A stretch of 64,000 bases of DNA from JBBSZK01 sp964428325 (lineage in GTDB: Archaea; Nanobdellota; Nanobdellia; Pacearchaeales; GW2011-AR1). Below are positions 50,343-57,531 of this stretch, one piece after another. Within the stretch, counting starts at the first letter, position 1, and every line of letters begins with the position of its first letter. The stretch is taken from assembly GCA_964428325.1 (NCBI GenBank), contig CAYRXU010000002.1:1-64000 (forward strand). The letters run 5' to 3'. The position numbers and the translations under genes are program-made. The notes below the pieces were generated by a model that was not told the DNA's origin, made no database searches, and worked only from the letters and a program-made list of their open reading frames with translations.

Positions 50343-50350
50343 TCACCTCC
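50343..50350 (-). promoter_or_regulatory. strong Shine-Dalgarno site of the 59-aa gene
   Basis: GGAGGTGA on the minus strand lies 3 nt before the ATG at 50339. It decides the start of a gene too short for automatic calls. Confidence 0.75.
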
Positions 50351-50373
50351 ACAATACATAATAGAGAAACCCC

Positions 50374-50381
50374 CTTATAAG
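50374..50381 (-). promoter_or_regulatory. TATA-like box of the 59-aa gene
   Basis: CTTATAAG ends 34 nt before the ATG, leaving a leader with a ribosome binding site. Confidence 0.45.
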
Positions 50382-50401
50382 CTTATCGAGAACAATAGAG
50401 A

Positions 50402-50659
50402 TTACTTCTTCTTTACAACAGCTTCAATAGCATCAATATCCTTATGGATAGCAGCAACTGCTTCTGCAACAGCTTTCTTCACAGTTCCAGAAGCTGCCTG
50501 AATACGCATAATAACTGGCTTAGAAGGATGCTCGCGTCTCCATGCTGCAAACTTAACGCCATGTTCATTCAGGTAAACACGCATAATCTCAGCAAGCGTA
50601 GGATTATCAATCTTCAACTCAACATCATCTTTCTCAGCATGTACAATTTCAATATTCAT
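50402..50659 (-). CDS. rpoL: RNA polymerase subunit L (RpoL/Rpb11)
   Basis: The protein has 85 residues, typical of RpoL. The motif IDNPTLAEIMRVYLNEHG and later FAAWRREHPSKPVIMRIQ are characteristic; it forms the heterodimer with RpoD (alpha-like) in the polymerase assembly platform. A CTTTATAAAC-type box (plus 50681-50688) ends 21 nt before the ATG. It is followed on the same strand by the 59-aa membrane protein gene. Confidence 0.95.
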   Translation of the reverse strand: MNIEIVHAEKDDVELKIDNPTLAEIMRVYLNEHGVKFAAWRREHPSKPVIMRIQAASGTVKKAVAEAVAAIHKDIDAIEAVVKKK

Positions 50660-50680
50660 ATCTATCCAGGCAAAAAACGG

Positions 50681-50688
50681 TTTATAAA
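50681..50688 (-). promoter_or_regulatory. TATA-like box for rpoL
   Basis: TTTATAAA on the minus strand ends 21 nt before the ATG. Confidence 0.55.
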
Positions 50689-50700
50689 GCTTTCTTATAC

Positions 50701-51393
50701 CTATTCTATAATCTCAATATCATCGCCAAGTAAAGAACCTTTCTTCTCCTCGGTCGGCTTATCCTTAACCCATCGTGGCTTGCTCATCTCTTTCTGTGCA
50801 GGAGCATCCCGCGCTTTCATACTTTGCAAATCAGCAAGAGAGACATTGGCATCAAGAGGTCTCTTCGCCGGAGAGGTAGCAGGCTGTACAGCAACGGAGA
50901 TAGGTTGAGGCATAGAAGAAAGCTGTGCCCTCAGAGGAACATCAAAGCTCTTACCGTCTTTTCTCAAATTGATGCGCAAATATGACTGAACCTTATTGAT
51001 CAGCACGAAATCATCCGTAGGCAATTCTCCATTCTCAAGCATCTTCACAACATTTTCACTCACACTTAGAGCGTTAGCAAGCTGCAAACGAGTCATGTTC
51101 CTCTCCTTGCGCGCCTTACCAATTTCCCAATGGAAATTATTCACAAGCTCCTTAGCAACATCGTTTTTCTTGTAATCGGGAAGGTAACTATGATGTCTTG
51201 GTAACAGTTTAGGAGCAATAGTTGGCATATTAGCCTTCGTAGCTGCCCGCAAAGCAGGTTGCCCTGTCAAAGGCGGCGTAGCAGCAGGAGCATGCTTCTC
51301 ACGAAGAATAAAAAGATCTTCAGCACGAGCTTGAACTTCAGTCACGGTTACGATCTGCCCGTCTCGTATAGCATCAACCATCTTTTCAGCCAT
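50701..51393 (-). CDS. MBF1-like helix-turn-helix protein
   Basis: The protein has 230 residues from the ATG at 51393. An ATG seven codons upstream lies inside the TATA-like box (51413-51420), so the shorter start is preferred. The HTH covers about 95-140: RKERNMTRLQLANALSVSEN, then VVKMLENGELPTDDFVLINK. The flanks are disordered and proline-rich, and an acidic end, LLGDDIEIIE, is present. Archaeal MBF1 has a zinc ribbon before the HTH; none is visible here. It could bridge activators and TBP or bind the ribosome. Confidence 0.78.
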   Translation of the reverse strand: MAEKMVDAIRDGQIVTVTEVQARAEDLFILREKHAPAATPPLTGQPALRAATKANMPTIAPKLLPRHHSYLPDYKKNDVAKELVNNFHWEIGKARKERNMTRLQLANALSVSENVVKMLENGELPTDDFVLINKVQSYLRINLRKDGKSFDVPLRAQLSSMPQPISVAVQPATSPAKRPLDANVSLADLQSMKARDAPAQKEMSKPRWVKDKPTEEKKGSLLGDDIEIIE

Positions 51394-51412
51394 GAAAAAA
51401 CAGCGTTTACTC

Positions 51413-51420
51413 ATTTATAT
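51413..51420 (-). promoter_or_regulatory. TATA-like box for the MBF1-like gene
   Basis: ATATAAAT on the minus strand ends 19 nt before the chosen ATG at 51393 and overlaps the alternative ATG at 51414, which rules that start out for a leaderless mRNA. Confidence 0.55.
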
Positions 51421-51455
51421 GCATTATGGCTATGAAAGATATGTAAAGAAGACTA

Positions 51456-52094
51456 CTATTCGTACCCAAGATAACTCTCAAGTTCTTCCAGGTCTTCTGG
51501 TGCGAACGGCTGACGACCATTGACCACAATAACAGGCACATTCTCAATATCGTATTGCTGCTTCAGATTCGTAATAAGCACACTGTCGAGATCCGCGTCA
51601 AATGAATAGATAATAACCTCATTCGGGTGCGTACGTTGAAGGGTAGTAAGTACGAAACCGAGGCGCTCACTTTGGCCTTGTATAAAACCATTCCGATTAG
51701 AATAGAAGAAGAAAACAGAGGTAAAGTTACTGTCGCATTCGCGATTAAAGCGTTCAGTGATAAGGAAGTGTCTGTATTCGAGATCGCTATAGTTCACCTT
51801 CACACCGATAAGGCGAGGGTCACCCTTACCAAATCGCTTCTCAAGTAAGCTCAACTTACTAGCAATGAGATCAAATCTCGATGAAGCCGCCACATGCAGC
51901 GAAGGATCACACTGGAAGTTTGCCAACACGCCCTCGAATTGCCCCACGGAAGAGGCAATCAAATCTGTATGCCAATCTAAGCTCTGATAACTCAAATACG
52001 AAATGCCATGGGCAAAAGCAAAGAAAACAACAAATGCGGCACTCGCTACAATAAAGGCTAATATGTAACGGCCAATAGGATGGTTCCTATTCAT
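51456..52094 (-). CDS. membrane-anchored thioredoxin-fold-like protein
   Basis: The protein has 212 residues. A signal anchor covers about 9-34; the rest is outside. The last third (from about 155) resembles thioredoxin: VIIYSFDADLDSVLITNLKQ, then YDIENVPVIVVNGRQPFAPE. The cis-proline (VP) is present, but there is no CxxC redox motif, so oxidoreductase activity is unlikely. The middle is helical. It overlaps the glycosyltransferase gene by 8 nt, which suggests co-expression at the membrane. Confidence 0.68.
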   Translation of the reverse strand: MNRNHPIGRYILAFIVASAAFVVFFAFAHGISYLSYQSLDWHTDLIASSVGQFEGVLANFQCDPSLHVAASSRFDLIASKLSLLEKRFGKGDPRLIGVKVNYSDLEYRHFLITERFNRECDSNFTSVFFFYSNRNGFIQGQSERLGFVLTTLQRTHPNEVIIYSFDADLDSVLITNLKQQYDIENVPVIVVNGRQPFAPEDLEELESYLGYE

Positions 52095-53337
52095 GAACCT
52101 TCTTCCCCCACTTTACTTTACGGCCGAACAAGGTATAAACGAACGCGACAGCCCACCAAAATGCAAACAACGTAGAATAACAAATCATAAACAGAACAAA
52201 GTTAGCACTCAGGCTCTCCTTGAACTTCATCTTATTGCGCGCATAGGCGAGATAAGTCCCGGTTACAAGTATAAAGAAGAAAAGGAAAAGATAAACAGGA
52301 TTGCTAAAGAACGAATAGAAGAACTGTCCAATAACATACCTATTAAACTCAAAGGCATCATAGAATCTAAAGTCAATAGCACTGAGGGATAGCAATTCAG
52401 AGCGCACTTGCCCCGCAATCTTAATCAAAGCGTACGCGACAAGCACGACTGACAAACCAATACTCAAAACAGCAGACGGCAGGATCACAGCCCCTAAAGC
52501 TCCTCTTTTCATGCCAAACAACTCGCGGTAACGGATCAGGTTATGTATCATTCCCGTGTACCATCGTCTTCTCTGGATAAGAAGTGCCTTGAAGGAATGC
52601 GGGGCTATAGTAGAAAACACGGCGCGAGGCTCGTGTTCAATAGCATAATTATTATATTGAATGCGTAATGCAACCTCAAGATCCTCGGTAATAGTCTCTG
52701 TATCAAATCCCCCATACTTTTCAAAGAAAGATTTCCTATAGGCAGAAAAAGCGCCTGGAGTGATAAATACTGCATTTGAACGACTATAAACCGTACGCAG
52801 GAAAGAACTCAAGTAATACTCAATATGTTGAATGCGTTGCCAGATCGTGCGAGGCTTGTGTACACTCATCGCAGAAGTCACGCTCATTACATTAGCATGG
52901 TGGAAGCGTGCGATCATTCTCTGTAGTGACCACACATCAACCATAGTATCAGCATCCATAGTAACCACAATCTCTCCTTTAGCGCGTTCAATACCATAAT
53001 TCAAAGCAGAACCCTTGCCACCGTTCTTCTTCTTAAAAACACGCACATATGGTGATTTCATCGCCTTAGCCAACTCATAGGTATTATCAGTTGACCCGTC
53101 ATCTACAACAATGACTTCAAGCTTGTTGCGAGGATAATTCAGATCAAGGGCTGACTTGATAGTCGATTGAATGCATGGCCCCTCATTCCAAGCAGGAATA
53201 ATAATACTTACACTTTTATCGGAAGCCATTCCGCGTTCAGGTTCCTTAGTTGAAAAGAAAGTTAGAACGTAAAAGGAAACAAGAAACAATCCAATGTATG
53301 CAAAAGCATACGTCAAAAACAAGTAAACGCCAATCAT
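52087..53337 (-). CDS. membrane glycosyltransferase family 2 (BcsA/PgaC-like)
   Basis: The protein has 416 residues. An N-terminal transmembrane helix precedes a GT-A domain with SIIIPAWNEG, VVDDGSTDN, MDADTMVD (DxD), TITEDLEVAL (TED catalytic base) and QRRRWYTGM (QxxRW). Four C-terminal helices anchor it. These are the hallmarks of processive synthases of polysaccharides such as poly-GlcNAc or cellulose. The sugar is unknown. The thioredoxin-like gene overlaps its end. Confidence 0.9.
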   Translation of the reverse strand: MIGVYLFLTYAFAYIGLFLVSFYVLTFFSTKEPERGMASDKSVSIIIPAWNEGPCIQSTIKSALDLNYPRNKLEVIVVDDGSTDNTYELAKAMKSPYVRVFKKKNGGKGSALNYGIERAKGEIVVTMDADTMVDVWSLQRMIARFHHANVMSVTSAMSVHKPRTIWQRIQHIEYYLSSFLRTVYSRSNAVFITPGAFSAYRKSFFEKYGGFDTETITEDLEVALRIQYNNYAIEHEPRAVFSTIAPHSFKALLIQRRRWYTGMIHNLIRYRELFGMKRGALGAVILPSAVLSIGLSVVLVAYALIKIAGQVRSELLSLSAIDFRFYDAFEFNRYVIGQFFYSFFSNPVYLFLFFFILVTGTYLAYARNKMKFKESLSANFVLFMICYSTLFAFWWAVAFVYTLFGRKVKWGKKVHE

Positions 53338-53339
53338 GC

Positions 53340-53855
53340 TTATTCAGGGCGGGCGAGTTCTCCGCCATGTACATGGAAATATTCATAGAAACTCTCGCTC
53401 AAACTCAAATCCCAAGTATGCCCTGAGCGCTTCTTCACAATCAAACCCAACTCAGAAAAACGCTTGATATGGTCATATGCCTTATTGCCTCGAATCTTCA
53501 CAAGAACGCTCTGCTTCATCGGCTGCTTGTAAGCGATAATTGCAAGACTTTCTTGCTCTGCCTTAGTGAACTCGCTAGCGCCTGTAGCCAATTTATTCAC
53601 CATATTAGCATATTCAGTAGAAACATCCATCTTCCAACTATCGCCCTTAGCCACAATCTCGATAGCAGACTCCTTGTACTTATCAGAAAGATTTCCAATC
53701 AACGTTCGAGTAAGGATAGGATTAACATCTGTGAGGGCAACAAGCTCCTTTAGGCTCAAAAACCGACCAGAAATAAAGAGTGCAGCCTCAATCTTACGTA
53801 ATAATTCCTGCTCACGAGCTTGGTCGTCAACTCCGATATTGCCAACGTCATTCAT
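53340..53855 (-). CDS. scpB: segregation and condensation protein B
   Basis: The protein has 171 residues from the ATG at 53855 (a GTG two codons upstream also opens the frame). It has tandem winged helices with ALFISGRFLSLKELVALTDV, the conserved FTKAEQESLAIIAYKQPMKQ and KRSGHTWDLSLSESFYEYFH. ScpB binds ScpA and SMC as the kleisin-associated regulator; in archaea it is patchy. Neither smc nor scpA is in the window. A GTTTAAAAAG-type box (plus near 53877-53886) lies about 21 nt upstream. Confidence 0.92.
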   Translation of the reverse strand: MNDVGNIGVDDQAREQELLRKIEAALFISGRFLSLKELVALTDVNPILTRTLIGNLSDKYKESAIEIVAKGDSWKMDVSTEYANMVNKLATGASEFTKAEQESLAIIAYKQPMKQSVLVKIRGNKAYDHIKRFSELGLIVKKRSGHTWDLSLSESFYEYFHVHGGELARPE

Positions 53856-53901
53856 ACCCACTCATGTCCGATGGACTTTTTAAACATTCTAGAAGACCGT
53901 T

Positions 53902-54510
53902 CTATCCAGCAAAAGTAATCAATAAACCTTCAATAATTGCAGCCACAACAAGCAAAGGTACGACAATAACAAAAAACACTTTCACCGAATTAACAAAACG
54001 ATTCTTGAAAACGTTCTTCCAATCCTTATGAAAGAAGCTCATACCTAATTTCATGCCCAATCCCGTAGCAATAAAGATAGCCGGTAATTCGAAGATACCA
54101 TGAGGCACCAATCTCCATGCGATGCCCAATCCATGTGAGGGAGCCACTAGTGCCAGCACGTACCCTACAACCGTGCCGTTAAATAGAACATTAAAGAACG
54201 AGAGAGCTCCGAAGAAAATCCCCATAAACAATCCAAAGAAAGAACTCATCACATTATTGTAAAAAATATAAGCCGTTAGAGACAACCCTGACAAATTCTC
54301 AGTCTTTGCAAAAATCTCTTCAATCATTGCGTTAAGAAAAGAAAGATGCTCCGACGCAAAGAATCCAAATACTCCCGCAATAACAAAAACGAGCAGACTG
54401 GAAAGTACGTAGCCACGTGAAGCCTTCAGATAATGCCATGCGTCGCCAGCGAACTCCGAAAGAGTATGCTCTTGCTTCATTTTTTTCCCCATCATCTTGC
54501 GCCTCTTCAT
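53902..54510 (-). CDS. stage II sporulation protein M-like (SpoIIM/DUF95) membrane protein
   Basis: The protein has 202 residues with five to six hydrophobic helices. The conserved core GTVVGYVLALVAPSHGLGIA and PHGIFELPAIFIATGLGMKL is that of the SpoIIM family. In bacteria SpoIIM is an engulfment protein; in archaea its function is unknown. Its ATG overlaps the rhomboid stop codon by 4 nt, so it is the third gene of a tfe-rhomboid-spoIIM operon with translational coupling. The N-terminus is basic (KRRKMMGKKMK). Confidence 0.88.
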   Translation of the reverse strand: MKRRKMMGKKMKQEHTLSEFAGDAWHYLKASRGYVLSSLLVFVIAGVFGFFASEHLSFLNAMIEEIFAKTENLSGLSLTAYIFYNNVMSSFFGLFMGIFFGALSFFNVLFNGTVVGYVLALVAPSHGLGIAWRLVPHGIFELPAIFIATGLGMKLGMSFFHKDWKNVFKNRFVNSVKVFFVIVVPLLVVAAIIEGLLITFAG

Positions 54511-55340
54511 CTTCTAAATGCCTTCCCTAGCATAGCAACCTTACGCGAATACTTCTTACGCAAATAAGCCCCATAAATCAGCCCTGCAACTAGTCCGCCG
54601 ATATGTGCAGTATTACCAATAGGCAAGGCAATAAAGAAGCTAATCACCAACAGAGGCACAATAGCAACAATAGGTGCTAGCCACAAAGGCAAATTAACAG
54701 GGATAGCGAGTCGTCGCAGAAATACCTTACCTGAGAACATTCCTACAAGCATGAAGATAAAGAGGAAACTGATGATGAAAGACAGAATATTATTTACATT
54801 CTCAGGCAAGAAACTACCTAAGATAACTTGTGCAACAATCAGCACAAGAGGACCTACAATAAGATACACACGTTGTGAAGGAATAAGCACGGCCAACAAT
54901 CCTAACAAACCAAACAGTGCGCCGCTAGCTCCTGCAGCTCCAGTCATCGGAGAGCCAAAAAGCATCTCGCCGTGAAGAACATGTTGCCCAAGGTAAGCAC
55001 CTCCGATAAAGAAGAGTGCACCCGCCACTCCAGCTATGAGATAAAACCAGAAGTATCTCTTCCTGCCAATGATCTGCTCAACAACTCTGCCCAAGAAGAA
55101 AAGTGAAAACATATTCACAAAAAGATGCACGAATTTCACATGGGCAAACATACTTGTAACAATTGTCCAAATTCTATAATCAAACAACACAAGAGAGGGT
55201 GTAAGGGATATGAATGTGTTTGCAACGGACCCTATTGGCGCGAATATAAAGACTAAAAATGAGAAAGCAACCGTTACCGTGATAATCCAATTAGTAAGCG
55301 TCCACTGAAATCCAAACACGCCACGCGCTACCCTTCTCAT
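54507..55340 (-). CDS. rhomboid-family intramembrane serine protease
   Basis: The protein has 277 residues with six predicted helices. The active-site serine motif is MTGAAGASGALFGLLGLL (GxSG as GASG), the histidine is in TAHIGGLVAGLIYGAYL, and the L1-region run LFVNMFSLFFLGRVVEQIIG carries the conserved ER/xxVE pair. It cleaves helices inside the membrane. The substrate could be an envelope or pilin-like protein, but there is no direct evidence. It is coupled by 4-nt overlaps to tfe upstream and spoIIM downstream. Confidence 0.92.
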   Translation of the reverse strand: MRRVARGVFGFQWTLTNWIITVTVAFSFLVFIFAPIGSVANTFISLTPSLVLFDYRIWTIVTSMFAHVKFVHLFVNMFSLFFLGRVVEQIIGRKRYFWFYLIAGVAGALFFIGGAYLGQHVLHGEMLFGSPMTGAAGASGALFGLLGLLAVLIPSQRVYLIVGPLVLIVAQVILGSFLPENVNNILSFIISFLFIFMLVGMFSGKVFLRRLAIPVNLPLWLAPIVAIVPLLVISFFIALPIGNTAHIGGLVAGLIYGAYLRKKYSRKVAMLGKAFRR

Positions 55341-56053
55341 TTCGCTTTCTTACCTTTCTTGGGTTTTGACGTGCTCTTAACAGAAGCTTTCTTTGCAGCA
55401 GCAGTTGCTTTGCGCTTAGCTGCGCGTTGTTCTTTCTTGCGTTTGGCTTCAGCTTTCATAGCTCTCTGTCTTAGGGCGCTATGCTTAGCATTCAAAGTAT
55501 CAAGCTGTGCATCCACGCCGGCAAGTTGCTGTTTGCGCTTAGCGATGTGTGCCTCAAACTGCTGAACAAGAGGAGCATTATCTCTCAGAGTAAGAACTTC
55601 TCCACATTCGGTACAGGTGAAATTATTCAACAACGCATTCTCTTCATCCATTTCAAGATCACAATTAGGACAATAGTAGAAACGCTGGTTCTTGCGTTCG
55701 CCAAGTTTTTGCTCAATCTGTTGCATATCCTTCATAATAGTATTTCTCAAATTAGCAAGTGACTTCGAACTATCCAGAGTCCAATAGTAAGTGTACCACC
55801 CACCATTCTTTCTATCCTTCTTTCTTATGAAACTAACAAGCCCCTCATCGACCAGCTTATACAAAATATTACGCGTCTGATTAATATTCAGATTCAATTT
55901 CTTTGCAATGAGAAATTCATTAACATTCTTCTTGCCATAGAGCAGATCAACAAGTCCGACGGCAGCAGGGCTTGCAATAGAAGCGACAACGTCCTTCAGT
56001 AATGCGATAAGTTCTTTCTCGGCGGAAGAAGAAGGTTTTTTTCGTGAAGGCAT
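55337..56053 (-). CDS. tfe: transcription initiation factor TFE (alpha)
   Basis: The protein has 238 residues. The winged helix (about 20-105) reads NEFLIAKKLNLNINQTRNIL then WYTYYWTLDSSK, and the zinc ribbon has CPNCDLEMD and CTECGEVL. A lysine- and alanine-rich coiled-coil tail (about 165-238) is much longer than usual for archaeal TFE (about 180 residues in total). TFE aids DNA melting and stabilises the open complex. It heads the tfe-rhomboid-spoIIM operon. The tail could bind nucleic acid. Confidence 0.93.
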   Translation of the reverse strand: MPSRKKPSSSAEKELIALLKDVVASIASPAAVGLVDLLYGKKNVNEFLIAKKLNLNINQTRNILYKLVDEGLVSFIRKKDRKNGGWYTYYWTLDSSKSLANLRNTIMKDMQQIEQKLGERKNQRFYYCPNCDLEMDEENALLNNFTCTECGEVLTLRDNAPLVQQFEAHIAKRKQQLAGVDAQLDTLNAKHSALRQRAMKAEAKRKKEQRAAKRKATAAAKKASVKSTSKPKKGKKAK

Positions 56054-56123
56054 ATCGAGTTCTGAGAAGAAAGCAATAAAAACCTTTCTAAAAGGGTGTT
56101 ACCATTATAAAGTGCATATAAAC

Positions 56124-56133
56124 CTATAAAAAT
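56124..56133 (+). promoter_or_regulatory. TATA-like box for the gene at 56154
   Basis: CTATAAAAAT ends 20 nt before the ATG. A second run, CATATAAAC, lies 8 nt further upstream. The AAAGGAG immediately next to the ATG is too close for a normal ribosome binding site. Confidence 0.5.
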
Positions 56134-56153
56134 CACTTTCCAGTTTAAAGGAG

Positions 56154-56714
56154 ATGTTCTGGGATAAAAAAAAGAAAGATGATGGATTGCCTGAACTTCC
56201 ACGCAGCTCCTCGTTACCATTAAGATATCCTCCAATGGCAGCTACGCCTAAAGACGAATTAGACAGTGAAGACGCCGAAATCCACGAGCTTCCGGCCTTC
56301 CCTGACTCTCCTATGCGTAAGGGTTTCAGCCAGAGTGCTATAAAAGACGCCATAACGCAAGAAGAAATCGGAGAAGAGATACCTGAACTTCCTGCAAAAC
56401 ATGTAATAAAACGTGTCGAGCTACAGGAATGGCAACCAAAAACATCCCCCATAGCAGACTTGCCTGTCTCTCCAATGCCGAAATCGAGAGAAAACAAGCC
56501 GATTTTCGTCCGAGTAGATAAATACCAGATCGCCCTAAGTGCTCTCGACAACGTCAAAGCAAAACTCACAGAGATAGAAGACCTCATGAAGCAAATCCGT
56601 GAAGTCAAGAGCAGAGAAGACGCCGAGTTGTCCTCATGGGAAGTTGAAATGGAAAATATCAAAGCGCGTATTCAGACTGTTATGTCAGAAATCTTTGACA
56701 AGGCAGAATACTAA
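56154..56714 (+). CDS. coiled-coil protein of unknown function
   Basis: The protein has 186 residues. It begins MFWDKKKKDDGLPELP, has a proline-rich linker with repeats of the type ELPAF/ELPAK/DLPVS, and a C-terminal helix (about 120-186) of coiled-coil type (LDNVKAKLTEIEDLMKQIRE). The repeated LPELP-like short motifs look like docking sites. The start has a box at 56124. The next gene overlaps by 1 nt and encodes a second coiled coil, so both could form a complex. Confidence 0.7.
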   Translation: MFWDKKKKDDGLPELPRSSSLPLRYPPMAATPKDELDSEDAEIHELPAFPDSPMRKGFSQSAIKDAITQEEIGEEIPELPAKHVIKRVELQEWQPKTSPIADLPVSPMPKSRENKPIFVRVDKYQIALSALDNVKAKLTEIEDLMKQIREVKSREDAELSSWEVEMENIKARIQTVMSEIFDKAEY

Positions 56715-57037
56715 TGGAATACGTCCATATAACCCCTGAAGAGCAAAAATATGCTCAAAAAAATCTTCTCCAAAGCCAGATAGAGATTCTGACAATAATG
56801 AAACGTTATCAGGCTTATAAACAGCTAAGAAAAAAGGAACTTATGCTCAAATCCGCGTTAAGAAGAAAAGTTACCGAGCTCAATGAAGAACTCAAAATAC
56901 TTGACCGAGCACTACCATCAGTACATACGGCAGCTCAAACCAAAGAAAAAACAAACGCTCAAATCCCTGCAAAGAAACGCAGCGACCTAGAATCCGAAAT
57001 AATAGACATCAAACGCAAGCTCGAAAGACTCCAGTAA
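56714..57037 (+). CDS. small coiled-coil protein
   Basis: The protein has 107 residues, almost entirely helical and charged, with heptad-like leucines: QSQIEILTIMKRYQAYKQLR and ALRRKVTELNEELKILDRAL, followed by a second helix at the end (SDLESEIIDIKRKLERLQ). The start overlaps the previous stop by 1 nt. It is probably the partner of the previous gene's coiled coil. No known family was recognised. Confidence 0.65.
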   Translation: MEYVHITPEEQKYAQKNLLQSQIEILTIMKRYQAYKQLRKKELMLKSALRRKVTELNEELKILDRALPSVHTAAQTKEKTNAQIPAKKRSDLESEIIDIKRKLERLQ

Positions 57038-57038
57038 G

Positions 57039-57497
57039 ATGAAAAAAGGGAAAATAATTGCAATAAGCATAATTTCGATTATAATAATTGGAGTGATGTG
57101 GTATCTAGTCTCCCCACTACTCATCAATAAAAGTGTAAATGAACAATTGCCGATAGTTAATCAGGGACAAATATCTCAAATAATCTACGAGGGTCAATTC
57201 CTCAATGCAGATAGTCTCCATAAGACCTCGGGAAAAGCTAAGATGATACAAGTAGGAGAAGAGAAATATCTCAGATTAGAGAATTTCAAGACAACAAACG
57301 GCCCAGATCTTAAGGTTTACCTGTCAAAGGATAAAGAAGCGAAAGAGTACATCTCATTAGGGGAACTGAAGGGTAATATCGGAGATCAAAACTATGAAAT
57401 TCCAAGTGACGTGGATTCAGAAGATTACAACAATGTATTGATATGGTGTGAAAAATTCTCAGTTTTATTCGGTAGTGCAGAACTAGAACCTCAATAA
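57039..57497 (+). CDS. membrane-anchored DM13-domain protein
   Basis: The protein has 152 residues. A signal anchor (about 6-28) precedes a DM13 domain with the typical segments GQFLNADSLHKTSGKAKMI, YLRLENFKTTNGPDLKVYLS, GELKGNIGDQNYEIPS and LIWCEKFSVLFGSAEL. DM13 is found in surface and redox-related proteins; a role in electron transfer has been proposed in animals. The single cysteine in IWCEKF is its conserved one. The gene follows a coiled-coil gene by 1 nt and is transcribed towards alaS. Confidence 0.87.
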   Translation: MKKGKIIAISIISIIIIGVMWYLVSPLLINKSVNEQLPIVNQGQISQIIYEGQFLNADSLHKTSGKAKMIQVGEEKYLRLENFKTTNGPDLKVYLSKDKEAKEYISLGELKGNIGDQNYEIPSDVDSEDYNNVLIWCEKFSVLFGSAELEPQ

Positions 57498-57502
57498 CAA
57501 TT

Positions 57503-57511
57503 CTTATAAAG
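57503..57511 (+). promoter_or_regulatory. TATA-like box for alaS
   Basis: CTTATAAAG ends 20 nt before the alaS ATG. Confidence 0.55.
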
Positions 57512-57531
57512 CTCCTTCCTGATTTTCTTAT

